Shown: positions 13,136 to 25,499, counted from the first letter of the stretch. The stretch is DNA of 64,000 bases from Hofstenia miamia (GCA_900660155.1 CABFPE010000190.1:284131-348130), one strand, 5' to 3'. The notes: generated by a model not told the origin, from the letters alone. Made by a program: numbers and translations.

Positions 13136-14663
13136 GTGGGTCATCTATTTCTGCTTCCATGCCAAATACAGAGGTTTGAAAATAATAGAAAATGAGTCCT
13201 GCTCTTGGTTGAAATTGAAAAGTTGGTCTGATCATGATCTGGTCCTGTCTGATGTTTTAATATTTCGTGGTGTTGTTAAATATACTTTAAGGTATCCATT
13301 TCAAATATTTTACTTGATATCTGATTTTAAGAAATATTCATTTGAATCATATTTTACCATAATGTAGAGTATTTAAAAATTATACATTTAATCATGTTAT
13401 GGATGGCTTCAAGTTCAATCAATGACTGCAGTAATTTTTATTCTAAATTTTGAAACTTTTGGTTCAGTGTTGACGTATTTTTATTTAAATACAATGACGA
13501 AACCAAACCGAGCCACTAGCAATTCTGCACCGCACACTAGGCAATGTTGCCCATGCTCCGCCACTGAATGTCATAAACTTGATCTAGATACAGTTTAGCT
13601 TGTTCCAACGTGACTGCATTGGAAATAGAAAATTCTGCCAATTTTGCACCAATTAGCTTAGCTTTTCCCATTGATAGTAATAGGTTATGTGCAAAACCAG
13701 ATTATGCATCATCAAACCAAATACCTTTCATTATGCCTCTTTTCAAACCAGGGTGTATGTTGATTTTTGAGTTAGACCGTCGATATAAATGTCGTCCAGT
13801 ATTGCCAAGATTTCCCAAATTCTACCTGATACTGGAATTAATATTTCTGTATACTATTCAGGGTGGTGCGGGTTAACCCGTCCTAACAGGTAGGTCAAAA
13901 ATTTGAAGGATGGGTTGCGTGCGGATCTCTTAGACTAATAGATTCAAATTATATGTGTATTTTTTATTGACTTTGTAGTGTTTTCATTGATGATTTTATG
14001 TTAAAGCAGTTTTGCACTAGTAATCTTTCTTTGATTGGCTTGGGGTATGTATCATTGTTTGACAGGTCAGGTAGGGCCGCAGGTTAAAAATTGAATGAAC
14101 ACCACTGTAGAGCACATTTCATGCTCAATATTAAAGTTCAAAATTCCTAATCCCGGTGAACTACCATCATCAAAATGTCTTCTTTACATGAATCTTGAAC
14201 ATGATTGCGGAGAAACTCATTACCAACTTTCGTCAACTATTTAAAAGCAACATTAGAGATTTGAAAGAAGGGTTGCATGTATGCAATCTGATATATAAAA
14301 TGATTCGACATAAGAAGTATTCTTAATATTTTTTAGATCAAATAACTTGGGGTTATAAAGTTACCCCATATGGTGATAATAATAGAAATGCAGTTAATAT
14401 TGTAAAGAAAGCTCCTAAATATTGCGGCTATTTAGCATAATTAAGCATTTATATTTATATAAAAAATCATAAGTTTTTGTTGGTTTACCTGAATTTCCTG
14501 GCTTTTAACAACATAATTTAAGGACTTGTGGTTACGGAAAAACCCCAATCGACGTAAAACGGTTAATAAGCTTCGTACTATGGGAAAAGTATAGAGCGGT
14601 CGACGAAATTTTTGTTTCAACCTCTGTATACGATTTCAACCGTACACAGCGGTTACTACTATA

Positions 14664-14700
<37 letters not shown>

Positions 14701-14906
14701 GCAGTATGTATTCAGCATGTGAAAATAGTAGTTTTTTATTCTAGCACAAATATGTACCTCACATAAAGTTTGGTTGTTTATTTAAGAACTTTTTTGCTAA
14801 CGTTAAAATCCATTAATTAGACTTTAAATTTGTAAAGTATGTATTAAAATTTTGCTATCAACCTTAACTCCCGCTAAACAATTTGAGCACTTGAAACAAA
14901 GCAAGC
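13136..14906. other. Intergenic DNA with GC-richer patches and (TA)n
   Basis: Two short patches at about 13859-13935 and 14060-14110 carry GGGTTAACCCG/GGTAGG words and face each other with the tips CAGGGTGGTG and CACCACTG. They may be the ends of another small hAT-like element of about 250 bp, but no target duplication is clear. (TA)n lies at 14667-14699. The frame at 13610-13876 has no recognisable domain. Confidence 0.35.
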
Positions 14907-15437
14907 ATGTTCAACGCTCTCAATTTGATGACCATAGTCGGATTTTATTATACAATTTGTTGCTATGACAACCAACTACGTGAGAAGTTTTTTGGCAATT
15001 CTGGAAATAAAGATATTTCAATAAGTAGCTACCTGTTTAACATTTTCTCTTATTCAATCGCTTTACATGTGGTGAAGTTTGTGTTGATAATGTGTGCGAG
15101 TTTATCATTTGCAAACTTAAGAAAATGTATACTTAGCAATGATATATGGAAGAAACTAATGATCATCCGGACATCAAAGTGTGAAAGCTGTGAGAAAAAC
15201 GAAAAAGAGAAAAAGAAGATAGAGGAGTGGATTGATAATGCAAAAGAGTACCTGTCTCTTTCGGGAAAGTTCAAGAGTGGCGTCAATCTTCATGATCACC
15301 TGCTAAAAATCTCAAATATTATTGCGGTTAATCAACAGCTGGTAGAAAAGCAAGAACACTTAAGAAATAATGAAATGCTTAAACAACTTCCACCGAATGA
15401 GATAGACAGCTTCGAGAAAATTCTTTTAGAAATATAA
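14907..15437 (+). CDS. Uncharacterised membrane-anchored protein (176 aa)
   Basis: This is an uninterrupted ATG-to-stop frame of 176 codons. The N-terminal 35 residues are mixed. Residues about 43-75 form one or two strongly hydrophobic segments (SYSIALHVVKFVLIMCASLS) ending at a basic stretch. The C-terminal 90 residues are highly charged and helix-prone, with a Lys/Glu-rich run (EKNEKEKKKIEEW) and a CESCEKN cysteine pair. This suggests a membrane anchor with a cytosolic coiled-coil-like tail. I do not recognise the family. It could be a single-exon gene or one exon of a larger one. Codon use looks non-random, but expression is unproven. Confidence 0.5.
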   Translation: MFNALNLMTIVGFYYTICCYDNQLREKFFGNSGNKDISISSYLFNIFSYSIALHVVKFVLIMCASLSFANLRKCILSNDIWKKLMIIRTSKCESCEKNEKEKKKIEEWIDNAKEYLSLSGKFKSGVNLHDHLLKISNIIAVNQQLVEKQEHLRNNEMLKQLPPNEIDSFEKILLEI

Positions 15438-15857
15438 ATGTAAGTGCTTAAATGATTATCATCTAACAGAAGAATCACGCTTGCATTATTGAACTTTGAA
15501 ATTTTGGTAACCTATTCTTTGAATAACATCTCATTACTTAGAATAGGATATGTTTTCATATTTTTAATCTGATAATCACAAAGGTGAACCACTTGAAAGA
15601 TTAAAGCTTTCGGGCGTGACTTTAAGAATGGGGTTTTTAATCAAAGAAGTTATGTTAGAAGTATATAAGAATTAGTTTTGGGAAAGTTGCAGGTAAGAAT
15701 TAGGGCTTATACACGTCACCGATAAGGTTTTTGTCTAGCAATCACTTCATTTGTAGCTCAAAAATTTAGGAATACAACAATATTTTAAAATCTACTTCAA
15801 TGCTAGTCGCAGACAATTCAATGGTTCGTTGACCTTTCATATATTTTCTAAGCTTTA
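15438..15857. other. AT-rich spacer
   Basis: Nothing recognised between the membrane-protein ORF and the Tc1 element. Confidence 0.4.
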
Positions 15858-17239
15858 CAGTAGTGGCCAAAAGTTTAGGAGCACTTTCCAAATTTAGAAA
15901 TTTTTGTATTTTACTCTAAAAAACGCAACGTAGAAACAATATAATAACACCATGTAGAAACAATATGATAACACCATGTAGAAAGTAAATAGTTAATTCA
16001 GAAAATCTTACTAATATTTTGTATGTCAGCCATTATTGGCCAAACACGCAGCAATGTGATTTGACATTGACTCGACCAGCTTTCTACAATAATCATCAGT
16101 AATCTCTGTGCACCATACCACTTTAATTTGCTCCTTCAGATCGTCGAGTGATGTGCATTGTCGCTTCCGCAGTCAGTTTTTGATGTGATGCCAGCAATTT
16201 TCTANATGACGTTGAGGTCTGGGGAGTTTCCCAGCCAGTTCTCAAGCAGCCGAAAGTCTTGTGATGCAATCCACTGTTTCCCAACTTTGGCGCTGTGGCA
16301 AGGAGCACCATCTTGTTGTAGTAAAAATGTTCCGCGAAGCTGCATAAACATGGGAACTTTCTCCTGAATTATTTTGAGGTAGGCCTTGGCTGTGACTGTC
16401 CCATTGCGAGGAACAAATGCAGACCAGCACGCCTATTTGCAGTTATAGCACTACAAATCATCACAGAAGATGCTGAGCAGACAGTTTGTTGTGCGTAACG
16501 TGTGTTGAATTTTTGGTTTCTTGGTCGTTGAACGTGTGGCCGGTATGATGTAAGCTAACTGGCAAATCTTGGATTCGTCACTAAACATTACTTGATGTCA
16601 CATCTCAGGGGTGTAGTGTTGGTATTGCCTGCAGAAGCACAACCGGTCTCGATTGTTCTTTGAAGGCAATCGGGGTTTGGCTGCCGGTTGCACGATCGAA
16701 GGTCGAAGGTAGTATTCAATCGACGCCTAATGGTGCATGTTGATACATTCTGCACTACCGCAACTAGATTTGCTTTGGCTTCAGAAGATGAAGAGAATTG
16801 TTGATTGACGACGTAACGGTGAATGAGACGGTCAGCTTGAGGGGTTGTCACTTTTGGTCTTCCAGACCGCTAGCGAGAGGAAAAATTTTGCAGTTGCGGA
16901 TATCTGGTAACACTTCTGGATATCGAAGATACTGACAAGCCGATTCTAACAGCTATAGCTCGATAATTGTGCCCCTCCTGGTACAAGATATGAATTTGAG
17001 CACGTTTTGTTGGTGAAATTTCACTACCACGGAGCATATTTCAAACTATAATGATAGTGCTTTTTCAATGAAAATGTATTGTGTGTAAATCTAAAGTTGT
17101 TTTAATTTGATTGGCTAAATGAATCTGTTGTAAATTCTACGAAAAAATAGGGAATTCCAGAAATTTTACGAAGTTTCCAGGAAATAGCATAGAACATGCT
17201 TTAGACAGGTTATTGTTCAAAAACTTTTGGCCAGTACTG
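15858..17239 (-). mobile_element. Tc1-type DNA transposon, full length but dead
   Basis: Inverted ends begin CAGTAGTGGCCAAAAGTTT on the left and, read inward from the right, CAGTACTGGCCAAAAGTTT. This is the classic Tc1 tip, about 26 bp with a few mismatches. The left flank is TA; the right flank is CA, a one-base-changed TA target duplication. The 1382-bp length fits a complete Tc1 element around one transposase gene. A short tandem duplication with the unit ATGTAGAAACAATATGATAAC lies inside the left end at about 15926-15982. Confidence 0.85.
15998..17037 (-). pseudogene. Tc1 transposase, inactivated
   Basis: From the ATG at 17037 the minus strand encodes a paired-type helix-turn-helix region (ISPTKRAQIHILYQEGHNY, then AIAVRIGLSVSSISRSV) and a GRPKVTTPQADR linker, which is the normal Tc1 N-terminus. 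The second DNA-binding half (SSEAKANLVAVVQ...VSTCTIRRRL) follows at about 16851-16600. Catalytic-core motifs are visible: SDES near 16577, QQDGAPCH near 16311 and GNSPDLNVI near 16210. The third acidic residue, expected next to an ambiguous N at 16205, reads as a stop. An in-frame stop after SSR in the N-terminal linker and at least one frameshift also break the gene. Transposase would cut and paste the element at TA sites; this copy cannot. Confidence 0.8.
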
Positions 17240-20200
17240 CACACTTGCTGAAAGTTCTTGAACAATCAATATCAGGTGAGCTAAGCAGGATAAACACACA
17301 GACAAGGTCAAAATTATCATGAATTTAAAAAATAATATAAGTAATGGTTCCATTGAAAATTTGTTTCAAATTGTTTAAATCGAAATAAAAAGTTTCACTG
17401 GTTAATACAGTAGCGTCTAAACTTTAGGAAAATGAAGTGCTTAACTTCATTGTGAATGCTGTAAAATGAACTCTAGATAGATTTGCACCCTATAAAGGAA
17501 TAAAAATGAAAACAGAAATGTAAATTTACTTATTGTAAAAAATAGAGTGGGAAAGACTGCTCTGAACAAATTAAACATAAATTACACAAATTTAGGATCA
17601 AGCAATAGCAAACCAAATAGTTTTTGATAAATTGGATCCGACAAAAAGTCAATAAGTAGAATTGTATGAATAAATTTCTAAGCAACCATATCAAAAATAC
17701 TGAAAAATGCACTTCTAGGGTGTTGGAAATCATTTAAATAAGACATTTCGGAATTCATGGTGTGCCAGCATTTATTATATAAAAAATATCAACAATTTTT
17801 AGAACACATTATTTTTGCATTTATCTTCCCAACACAAACAAGTATTTTCTAAATATCAGATATTATGCGGATCAACTTAGAACCTCTTCATAACATTAAA
17901 AAAGTAAGAAAAAATAATTTTTTACTTTGGTTTATCCAAAAAAATTCTCTAAATGTCTCAGTAAAATGCATGGGGCCTATAAACTCTCAATTGCCCCAAA
18001 ATCTATCAAATATTTCCTTTGAAAAAATGCAGCCCTAAAATGCCACTGCTTCACTATACAGCAAGGTAAATAAACATAAATCTTATAGATTACATTGTCA
18101 GTATTATAAACAGCTTCTGTTAATATTATTAGTAAGTTCCATAAAAAACTAAAGTAAAATTACAAATACAGAATAATTCTGAAAGTAAAATAGTGATTAT
18201 TCTAATTGCCATACTGTAGACTGCTCATACTATGAAATTTTTTCAAACTTTAGACTTTCATAGGAATTCCTCACAAACTCAATCGGCTCCGGCCGACCGG
18301 TAGACGGTTTTATCTCTGAGTTTGCACTACATGTTAAAAATGACACATATTTATTACATATGGCTTAAATACTATTGGATTAATTGAACTTGCGCACATT
18401 GTATATCACTATTGTTCCCTTTATATTTTAAACAACTATAGATTTATGTCATATGCACGTCCAGCTTGAAAAAATTGTCCTTTGAAAGCCCAGAATCTGT
18501 CAGATACTGATAGTAAAATTGAAGATAATCTTTGAGCAGCTTTATCAACCTTTGATCATAGGGGGACATAATCAATAGAATCAGAACGAATTCCTATTTT
18601 TTTTAAATTTATCGCAATTGTCGTGAATACCACCAACTAATCATAGCGCAGCTCGAAATATTATTATTCAACATTCGAAGGCTAATATATGCATGATCTG
18701 TAATGCAATGTTTGAACTGTTCTTCAAAGATGTACTAATCAGGAAAGTTGCCTTTGAAAAGATATCCTGAACGTTTTTCGTGGTTTGTTCGAAAAGATGT
18801 ACTGATCTTGATAATATTGAATTTAAATGCATTAATTTTTTTGAAAAAAATTTTATCCTAACTTTGATATTGGAAAGAAATTGTCTCATATGCTTCATTT
18901 ACTAAAAGTTCCTAATAATGCTTTGATACCACACATTTAATTGGGATAACAATCGGTTGTTCTACGCCAATTTATCAATAAGATTTGAAATGCATTTTCA
19001 ATGTAGCCTGAAAACAATAGCAATCGCAATCAATTTCCACATATGAGCTGGAAAAAGACAGAGGATGTTGCTTTCTTTGTTCTCAAAAAACTCAAATTAT
19101 ATCAAAATGCTGCTAATGCCATAATTTTGTCTGCAGACCCACTCTGATAGACGAATAGTATGCAATAACTGATAAAAATATATAGTAAAGTTTTTTCAGT
19201 GTTGAATTTTCGTGTAACAATTTTTTGTAGTTTGGTATAATTTTTTTTGCATGACACCGTAGTTCGTCAAGACATAATGTCTCTATTGCTATTTATGGAG
19301 AATATTTTACTGCGCCATACAATGGTGAATATTTCTATTTTTACCTAAGCGTTTTGTAAAAATTGCAATCAAACAAAAATCATATTTTGCAATTTATAAT
19401 GCATTGTTTGAAATGCTACGAAAATACAATGGTTAGTGTCAAATTCCTAATTAGTAATTACTAGAAGAAGTATCCATCCAAACATTTACTGATTTTCTAA
19501 AACCCCCTCCCTCTCCCTCAATTACCGACCTACAGCCACTGTAAATTTCCAAGTGTAGCAGGTAATTTTTTGGCCATTTTCCTGCAAAAATAGACACAAA
19601 TTCTCGTTATATATAATAAACAGTGAGAAAATGAATATTTTTTAGAGTCAGGTGTTTCACTGTATTTTCCAAAATGCAAGACGTTGTCTTAAAGTTCGTA
19701 TCTGACCTAAGAAACACATATTTTAAAAAACTGTATTCTTATATACTTTCTAATTCAACCTGAATAATTTTAATTTCAGAAAGTTATAATCATTTGAATG
19801 TTTGTATTAAGCAAAATGTGTTTTAGAGAAAACATTTAATGATTGGGTTTGCACTTTCAAAAAAGCAATACATTAACACAAATATTTATTTATTCTATTC
19901 CAGACTATACCAAAATAACTTGCGTCTAAAGCCCTTTTAAAATATATTATTGATTAATATTGTAAGACACATTTTGAAGTTTTTTTAATTACTTTGGAAG
20001 CAATACTTTAACAGACAATTCTTTTTGTGGAATGAGGATTGCATATTCTTGACTAAGTAAATACCTAGGCATAGGTTATGGTATTTTTGAATCTTTGCCA
20101 TTGTACATGTATAGGGTGCTGAATGTTTATTAACTATAAAAGATATCTTCAATAGAAAATTGAAGTTTGCTGAATCTTCATTTATTATTTCAAATGTGGA

Positions 20201-20452
20201 CAGTTTCTCTTCATTGCCATTGTAGACCAATTTTGAAAAAAATTATATATATTGTTTGGCTATAATATAAATTTTGTTACGAAATCATATCGAAGATAGG
20301 ATCAAAACATTGATGCAGCAGAACTGTGATCAATTCTAATGGAACTATAGAGATGGAAGCCAAGAATTCAGATTTGCAAACTTTGATACAATTTGGATAA
20401 ATTAAAATATAATAGGTGGGATGTCAACAACGATCTTTTTGTACCCGATCTT
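17240..20452. other. AT-rich intergenic DNA
   Basis: About 3.2 kb with no supported gene. A GC-richer spot at 18281-18310 (CGGCTCCGGCCGACCGGT) lies between inverted 8-mers CAAACTCA/TGAGTTTG. Short minus-strand frames at 17530-17733, 18668-18898 and 19985-20230 have no motifs. Confidence 0.45.
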
Positions 20453-21073
20453 CTAATTTTTGAATGAAGTAATCCAAGCATAAAAAGCAGATCTAAACAT
20501 TGCACCACTAGCAAAATATAATAAAAACGTTATTGAAGAATTTGTGAGCAAGCCAAAATATGTAGAAATAAGAAGCAAGAATCTCAGTGACTGACCTTCT
20601 ATCCTTTCTGGGCTTACATACTGATATGCTATTGAACACAGTATGGAAATTGTAAATAGTATGGAAAATGCAATACAATTAGCCAGTAACATTTTTGTCA
20701 ATCGTTTTTCAACGGATTTGACTTTTTTGCGGGACAAAAGTACATAGATAAAGTAAATATTTGATCCAGAAACCACTGTTACAGGAATGAAAAACGCAAT
20801 TATTGGGAGATACACGCCTATATACCAAAAAGTAAATTCTGAACTTGCTTGCATCATGCACTCCGATGCAACTATTTTAAATTTTATAATATTAGGAAAT
20901 GACATTAGTGCTGATGATAGTACTATGAAGACGCTTGTCCTATATGCTGTTGATGGGCTTCCGTGCTTTTTGTACAGAACAGGGATTTTGATTGCAAAAA
21001 CTCTGTCAATTGAGAGAAACGTCATGTGATACACAGCAGATAATGAAATAAGCCAATAACTGAATGAAACAAT
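20453..21073 (-). CDS. Rhodopsin-class GPCR, exon 2 (TM3-TM7)
   Basis: Plasma-membrane receptor exon encoding about 206 residues plus stop. It begins after a splice acceptor (TTTTTAG, 21074-21080) and reads IVSFSYWLISLSAVYHMTF, then SIDRV, the TM3 DRY-type motif. TM4 follows (VFIVLSSALMSF), then an extracellular-loop cysteine (ASECMMQ), a proline-bearing TM5, a basic intracellular loop (SRKKVKSVEKRLTKML), TM6 and TM7 ending NSSITFLLYF. That TM7 ending is the variant NPxxY region seen in many invertebrate peptide-receptor-like GPCRs. The start is set by the splice site, not by a start codon. Joined to exon 1 (22745-23035), the receptor is about 303 residues with seven membrane segments. The ligand is unknown; a peptide receptor is only a loose resemblance. 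Confidence 0.8.
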   Translation of the reverse strand: MVSFSYWLISLSAVYHMTFLSIDRVFAIKIPVLYKKHGSPSTAYRTSVFIVLSSALMSFPNIIKFKIVASECMMQASSEFTFWYIGVYLPIIAFFIPVTVVSGSNIYFIYVLLSRKKVKSVEKRLTKMLLANCIAFSILFTISILCSIAYQYVSPERIEGQSLRFLLLISTYFGLLTNSSITFLLYFASGAMFRSAFYAWITSFKN

Positions 21074-21420
21074 CTAAAAATATTTACTTTCAATTTTCAG
21101 TATCAAGGCTTTAAATTTTTAGTCAAAATACATCCCTTAGCGAAAAATGAAAATTCACACTAAGAAACGTAACTTTGCAAGAATGAAGCAATTTTTCAAT
21201 TAGAATTTATAACAATCAAAACTGTAATAATATTCATCGTTACTAATTTGAAGAAAAATATTAAATTGTAAGATATATTAGCACTAATAATTTTGATTCA
21301 AATGATTTATAAGTTGTAGCAATTTTTCAGTGTTTATATTAATATATACAGCGTTCGCTGAATCCAGTTAATAATTTAAGAGGTTATTTTCCCAAATGCC
21401 GATTGAACTAAAATTTCCAA

Positions 21421-21489
<69 letters not shown>

Positions 21490-22744
21490 TAATTACCCTA
21501 CTCTTTTTTATGAGTATTAAAATGTAACCGCATTTTACCGTTTTTTTAAAAACTAACGCATTCAAATTACCTGCATTAAATTTAAAACACAATGCAATCA
21601 ATTTATAATATAGTTTACTAAAATTAAAAATTAACTCATTCAAATTAAAACAGTACCATCGATTTAAAAATATATATATATATCAAAACATAATTTTTTT
21701 ATAAAATGAAGCTAAGAAAAAAAGCCAACTATAAACTAATGCATTGTTTACTTTATTCTGCATACAGTAAATCATCTCCAGCCATGACTATTGTACATCG
21801 CCTCTGTACAAACTGAAAACGAAATAGGCCCATCATAATTTTGAAAAATAACTTACTTACCTATATTGCATATGTGTCATACCAGTTGCTCGATCTAGGA
21901 TCATTTAATATCTAAGGTTATGTAGGGGTACATGTATATTTGGGCTTTTAGAAATGGAAGTGTTGTTCTCAAATCTTTAAATTACACTTCCTTGTAATAG
22001 ATAATTTTATGCTGTGATGTAATCCCTAGAATGAATTTACGAAATTCTTTTTACTAGGTCATATTTTTTTCAATGCAAAGCAGGCTCAATCAAGATGTCA
22101 TTCTATTGTGTTTGTGGATACATCTATTGCAATATGTGGATGATGTTTTAGTTGGTAGCCAAATACTTCAGAGTTGCTTTACCATTTCGTTTAAAAGAAT
22201 TTTACTATACTGTAGAAAGGCATCCATAGGAGTAAATTCCAATGTTTATTGTAAGACATACTGTATAGCATTTTAGCACAACTACGGTTTCTTTCTTGAA
22301 TTTCAATTGTTTTTGATTACAACTTAATTATTTTCAGCATGTTCAGAGGCAATAGACAAGAGTCATTTCTGGACATTTGATTAGTTAATAGTTTGCTTTG
22401 TTTCTTATTTTCATTTTCTTAATAAAGTCATAGTTTGATATTTATATTAAATTGAATGAAAATGACTTATGTTTAAAAATAAACGTGTTAATATTTATTT
22501 TGAATAGCTTATATTTTAAATTGATTGCGTTATGTTTGAAATTGAATGCAGTAATTTTTAATTTGAATGCTTTCGTTTGTATATCTAGCTGTAAAGGTGT
22601 AGTGTTTATCATCAAGTTCTGACCTGGATGATGTTTCAAATAATAAAATTAATAGAATTTTGTGTTATAGTTCATGTTTTATTAAGTAGTCTATTTTATT
22701 TATATTTATTCAATATTTCGATATTTATATATTTAATGTACAAC
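21074..22744 (-). other. Intron of the GPCR gene
   Basis: Phase-0 intron of 1671 bp. The donor reads AAG|GTTGTA on the minus strand (boundary 22745/22744) and the acceptor reads TTTTTAG|ATT (boundary 21074/21073). It contains a long (TA)n run at 21422-21486. Frames inside it (21368-21643, 22442-22639, 22073-22276) are low-complexity or lack motifs. Confidence 0.7.
21422..21486. repeat. (TA)n microsatellite in the GPCR intron
   Basis: Roughly 32 TA units, the longest such run in the window. Confidence 0.95.
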
Positions 22745-23035
22745 CTTGCAAGAGATTATGTTGAAATCATATAGGCTAAATTTGAAGATTGGTCCTCCAA
22801 ATCCAATAATTCCGTATTGAACGACAGAGAAACCATCCCAAATTGCTTGACACTTAATCATAACTGCAGACGAATTTTGAGTCTTCAAATGTCCAGCAGT
22901 CATATAACCAAAAATGTTTAGTAAGACTCCAAAACAGCTAACTACGAAACCAAGACTTACAAGAAAACGTGAAAGCTTGTATGTGAACAATTGCTCAATG
23001 CTGAGCTCAGTGTCGTTTATCATTCCTAAATTCAT
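22745..23035 (-). CDS. Rhodopsin-class GPCR, exon 1 (N-terminus to start of TM3)
   Basis: Starts at ATG 23035-23033 and gives 97 residues: a short extracellular N-terminus, TM1 (FLVSLGFVVSCFGVLLNIFG, with the usual LN near its end), a short loop, TM2 (AVMIKCQAIWDGFSVVQYGI, with the conserved Asp in the IWDG position), and a first extracellular loop ending IISCK. The cysteine corresponds to the TM3-cap Cys that pairs with loop 2. A donor AAG|GTTGTA follows directly. With exon 2, the distance from this Cys to the Arg of SIDRV is 25 residues, exactly the family spacing, which strongly supports the splice model. Confidence 0.75.
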
Positions 23036-24021
23036 ATTTAATTTACATATTTATTGTGTCAATTCCATGAATGTGCCAACCAGTGCTTGAAATTTGAATG
23101 TTCTTGAAACACGTTTTTTGGTTTTTGGAGTTAAGGAAAACCCTTGTCGGGTTTAAAGTTTTGATAAATTTGATTAGACGTCAGTCTTAACTGTGTTGAT
23201 TATTATTAATTTTGCGAATTTTTTAGTAACAGTAAGGCTAAGCACGGCACTGTTAATTAATTAATTTATCAACTAAATAATTTATAAAATTAAATAATTT
23301 TTATCAAAATTTTGTCAAGCGCGCACTAGTGATTTTTAATCTGTTCAATCGCTCATTTTAGAATGGATTTCATTATGACACAGCATGTCTTACGGCAATA
23401 AATCAATTACCAGAAAGGCGTAAGGGACTATTCTAGATAGATTGTGTGAACATGAAGACCCTATTAAGTTCTTTAATCTACTTTCGAAGGAATGCGTAGT
23501 TTTGATCAATTACTGTAATTAGTTCCAATAACATTATGGAAATACAAATTTTTTAAAGAAGTGTTTCTGTCTCACTGGTTGGAACCGTGTCATAGTTACA
23601 AGTGGTGTCAGTGAGAAGGTGGTACCACACCCTGCAATTCATTTTTTTTGTTCTGCAAAGATAGAAATAAAACATATTATAAGCAATTTTAAACAATTTC
23701 GGGGCCACAGAACATATCAAGATAACTAAATAATTATATAAATAACCAAAAATTGAGCCCCAATATTGGAATAAAATCTTTAATAAACAATTTTAGACTA
23801 TTTTGGAGGTCCAATAAATTTACAGGTACAAAATTTTTAGTAAGAAGTATATAGTATACACCAAAGCGGTTATTGAAAATTTAACACATAAATTTGGGTG
23901 TTTTTGAGTTGTAGCAACGAATTTTTAAAAAGCTCGTCCTCTTTATAAAGCTATGGCAATAATTTTTTTAAACTGCTTGTCCCAATGATTTGAAAATTGG
24001 AAAAAACATTAAAAAAATTAT
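23036..24021. other. AT-rich DNA upstream of the GPCR gene
   Basis: Would contain the GPCR promoter, but I see no core element I can support. At 23321-23340 a 20-bp word containing CACTAGTG is repeated exactly in inverse orientation at 25979-25998. Confidence 0.4.
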
Positions 24022-24063
24022 AATTCCCACAGCAAGTCACATGGATGTCTTGCTGTGGGAATT
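24022..24063. repeat. Perfect 15-bp-stem hairpin
   Basis: Arms 24022-24036 (AATTCCCACAGCAAG) and 24049-24063 are exact reverse complements with a 12-base loop that itself contains ACAT/ATGT. The arm word TAATTCCCACAG recurs as a direct repeat near 24120. Confidence 0.8.
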
Positions 24064-24500
24064 GCATGTTCTTGCATGTTCCACTTGTGGTAGACATGGA
24101 AAAAACACATTAAAAATTGTAATTCCCACAGAAATTTCTTGTTATATATTGAAAGTAAGAACCTTCAACTAGAACCTATTTAACAGTAATTAGCTATTTT
24201 GAATGTTGTGAAAAACGATATATGTATATGTATATTCTAAAACAAAATTATATTGATGTATTTCTTCGTATGTCCCTTCCTCTTTGATTAATAGAGTTTT
24301 TGGCATCCTCACAAACAACTTCTTCATTTGAGTGGGGCCAGCGCTCCTTCAATGCCTCTAAACATGAATAATTGTTAGTTTAAAATAATACTTAGGACAT
24401 ACATATAAGATAATATAATTCAATGAATGATTAATATACTGAACTTTCTTCAAATAAAAATACTTGGCGCATACGTATGTATGTATACTATATATATATA

Positions 24501-25330
24501 NNNNNNNNNNNNNNNNNNNNNNNNNNNNNNNNNNNNNNNNNNNNNNNNNNNNNNNNNNNNNNNNNNNNNNNNNNNNNNNNNNNNNNNNNNNNNNNNNNNN
24601 NNNNNNNNNNNNNNNNNNNNNNNNNNNNNNNNNNNNNNNNNNNNNNNNNNNNNNNNNNNNNNNNNNNNNNNNNNNNNNNNNNNNNNNNNNNNNNNNNNNN
24701 NNNNNNNNNNNNNNNNNNNNNNNNNNNNNNNNNNNNNNNNNNNNNNNNNNNNNNNNNNNNNNNNNNNNNNNNNNNNNNNNNNNNNNNNNNNNNNNNNNNN
24801 NNNNNNNNNNNNNNNNNNNNNNNNNNNNNNNNNNNNNNNNNNNNNNNNNNNNNNNNNNNNNNNNNNNNNNNNNNNNNNNNNNNNNNNNNNNNNNNNNNNN
24901 NNNNNNNNNNNNNNNNNNNNNNNNNNNNNNNNNNNNNNNNNNNNNNNNNNNNNNNNNNNNNNNNNNNNNNNNNNNNNNNNNNNNNNNNNNNNNNNNNNNN
25001 NNNNNNNNNNNNNNNNNNNNNNNNNNNNNNNNNNNNNNNNNNNNNNNNNNNNNNNNNNNNNNNNNNNNNNNNNNNNNNNNNNNNNNNNNNNNNNNNNNNN
25101 NNNNNNNNNNNNNNNNNNNNNNNNNNNNNNNNNNNNNNNNNNNNNNNNNNNNNNNNNNNNNNNNNNNNNNNNNNNNNNNNNNNNNNNNNNNNNNNNNNNN
25201 NNNNNNNNNNNNNNNNNNNNNNNNNNNNNNNNNNNNNNNNNNNNNNNNNNNNNNNNNNNNNNNNNNNNNNNNNNNNNNNNNNNNNNNNNNNNNNNNNNNN
25301 NNNNNNNNNNNNNNNNNNNNNNNNNNNNNN
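24501..25330. other. Assembly gap (run of N)
   Basis: 830 undetermined bases. Both edges abut low-complexity or hairpin-rich sequence, a plausible reason for the gap. Frames reported across it are meaningless. Confidence 1.
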
Positions 25331-25499
25331 TTAAAGAAAATCAATGTTTCAAGTACTTTAATCTGGAATCAAGTGTAAACAAGTAAAACACATGAACTTT
25401 AAAGTTTTAGCTGTATTCATTTTCATAATTTTGCTGTTCAAACTACTAGATTTTATTTATACTGACTAATAATCAATTTTATAATTTAGCGGATTTTTA

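Noticed and set aside
20787-21029. 80-codon plus-strand frame
   Set aside because: Shadow of the GPCR exon.
24358-25386. Long open frames across 24501-25330
   Set aside because: They consist almost wholly of N; no sequence information.
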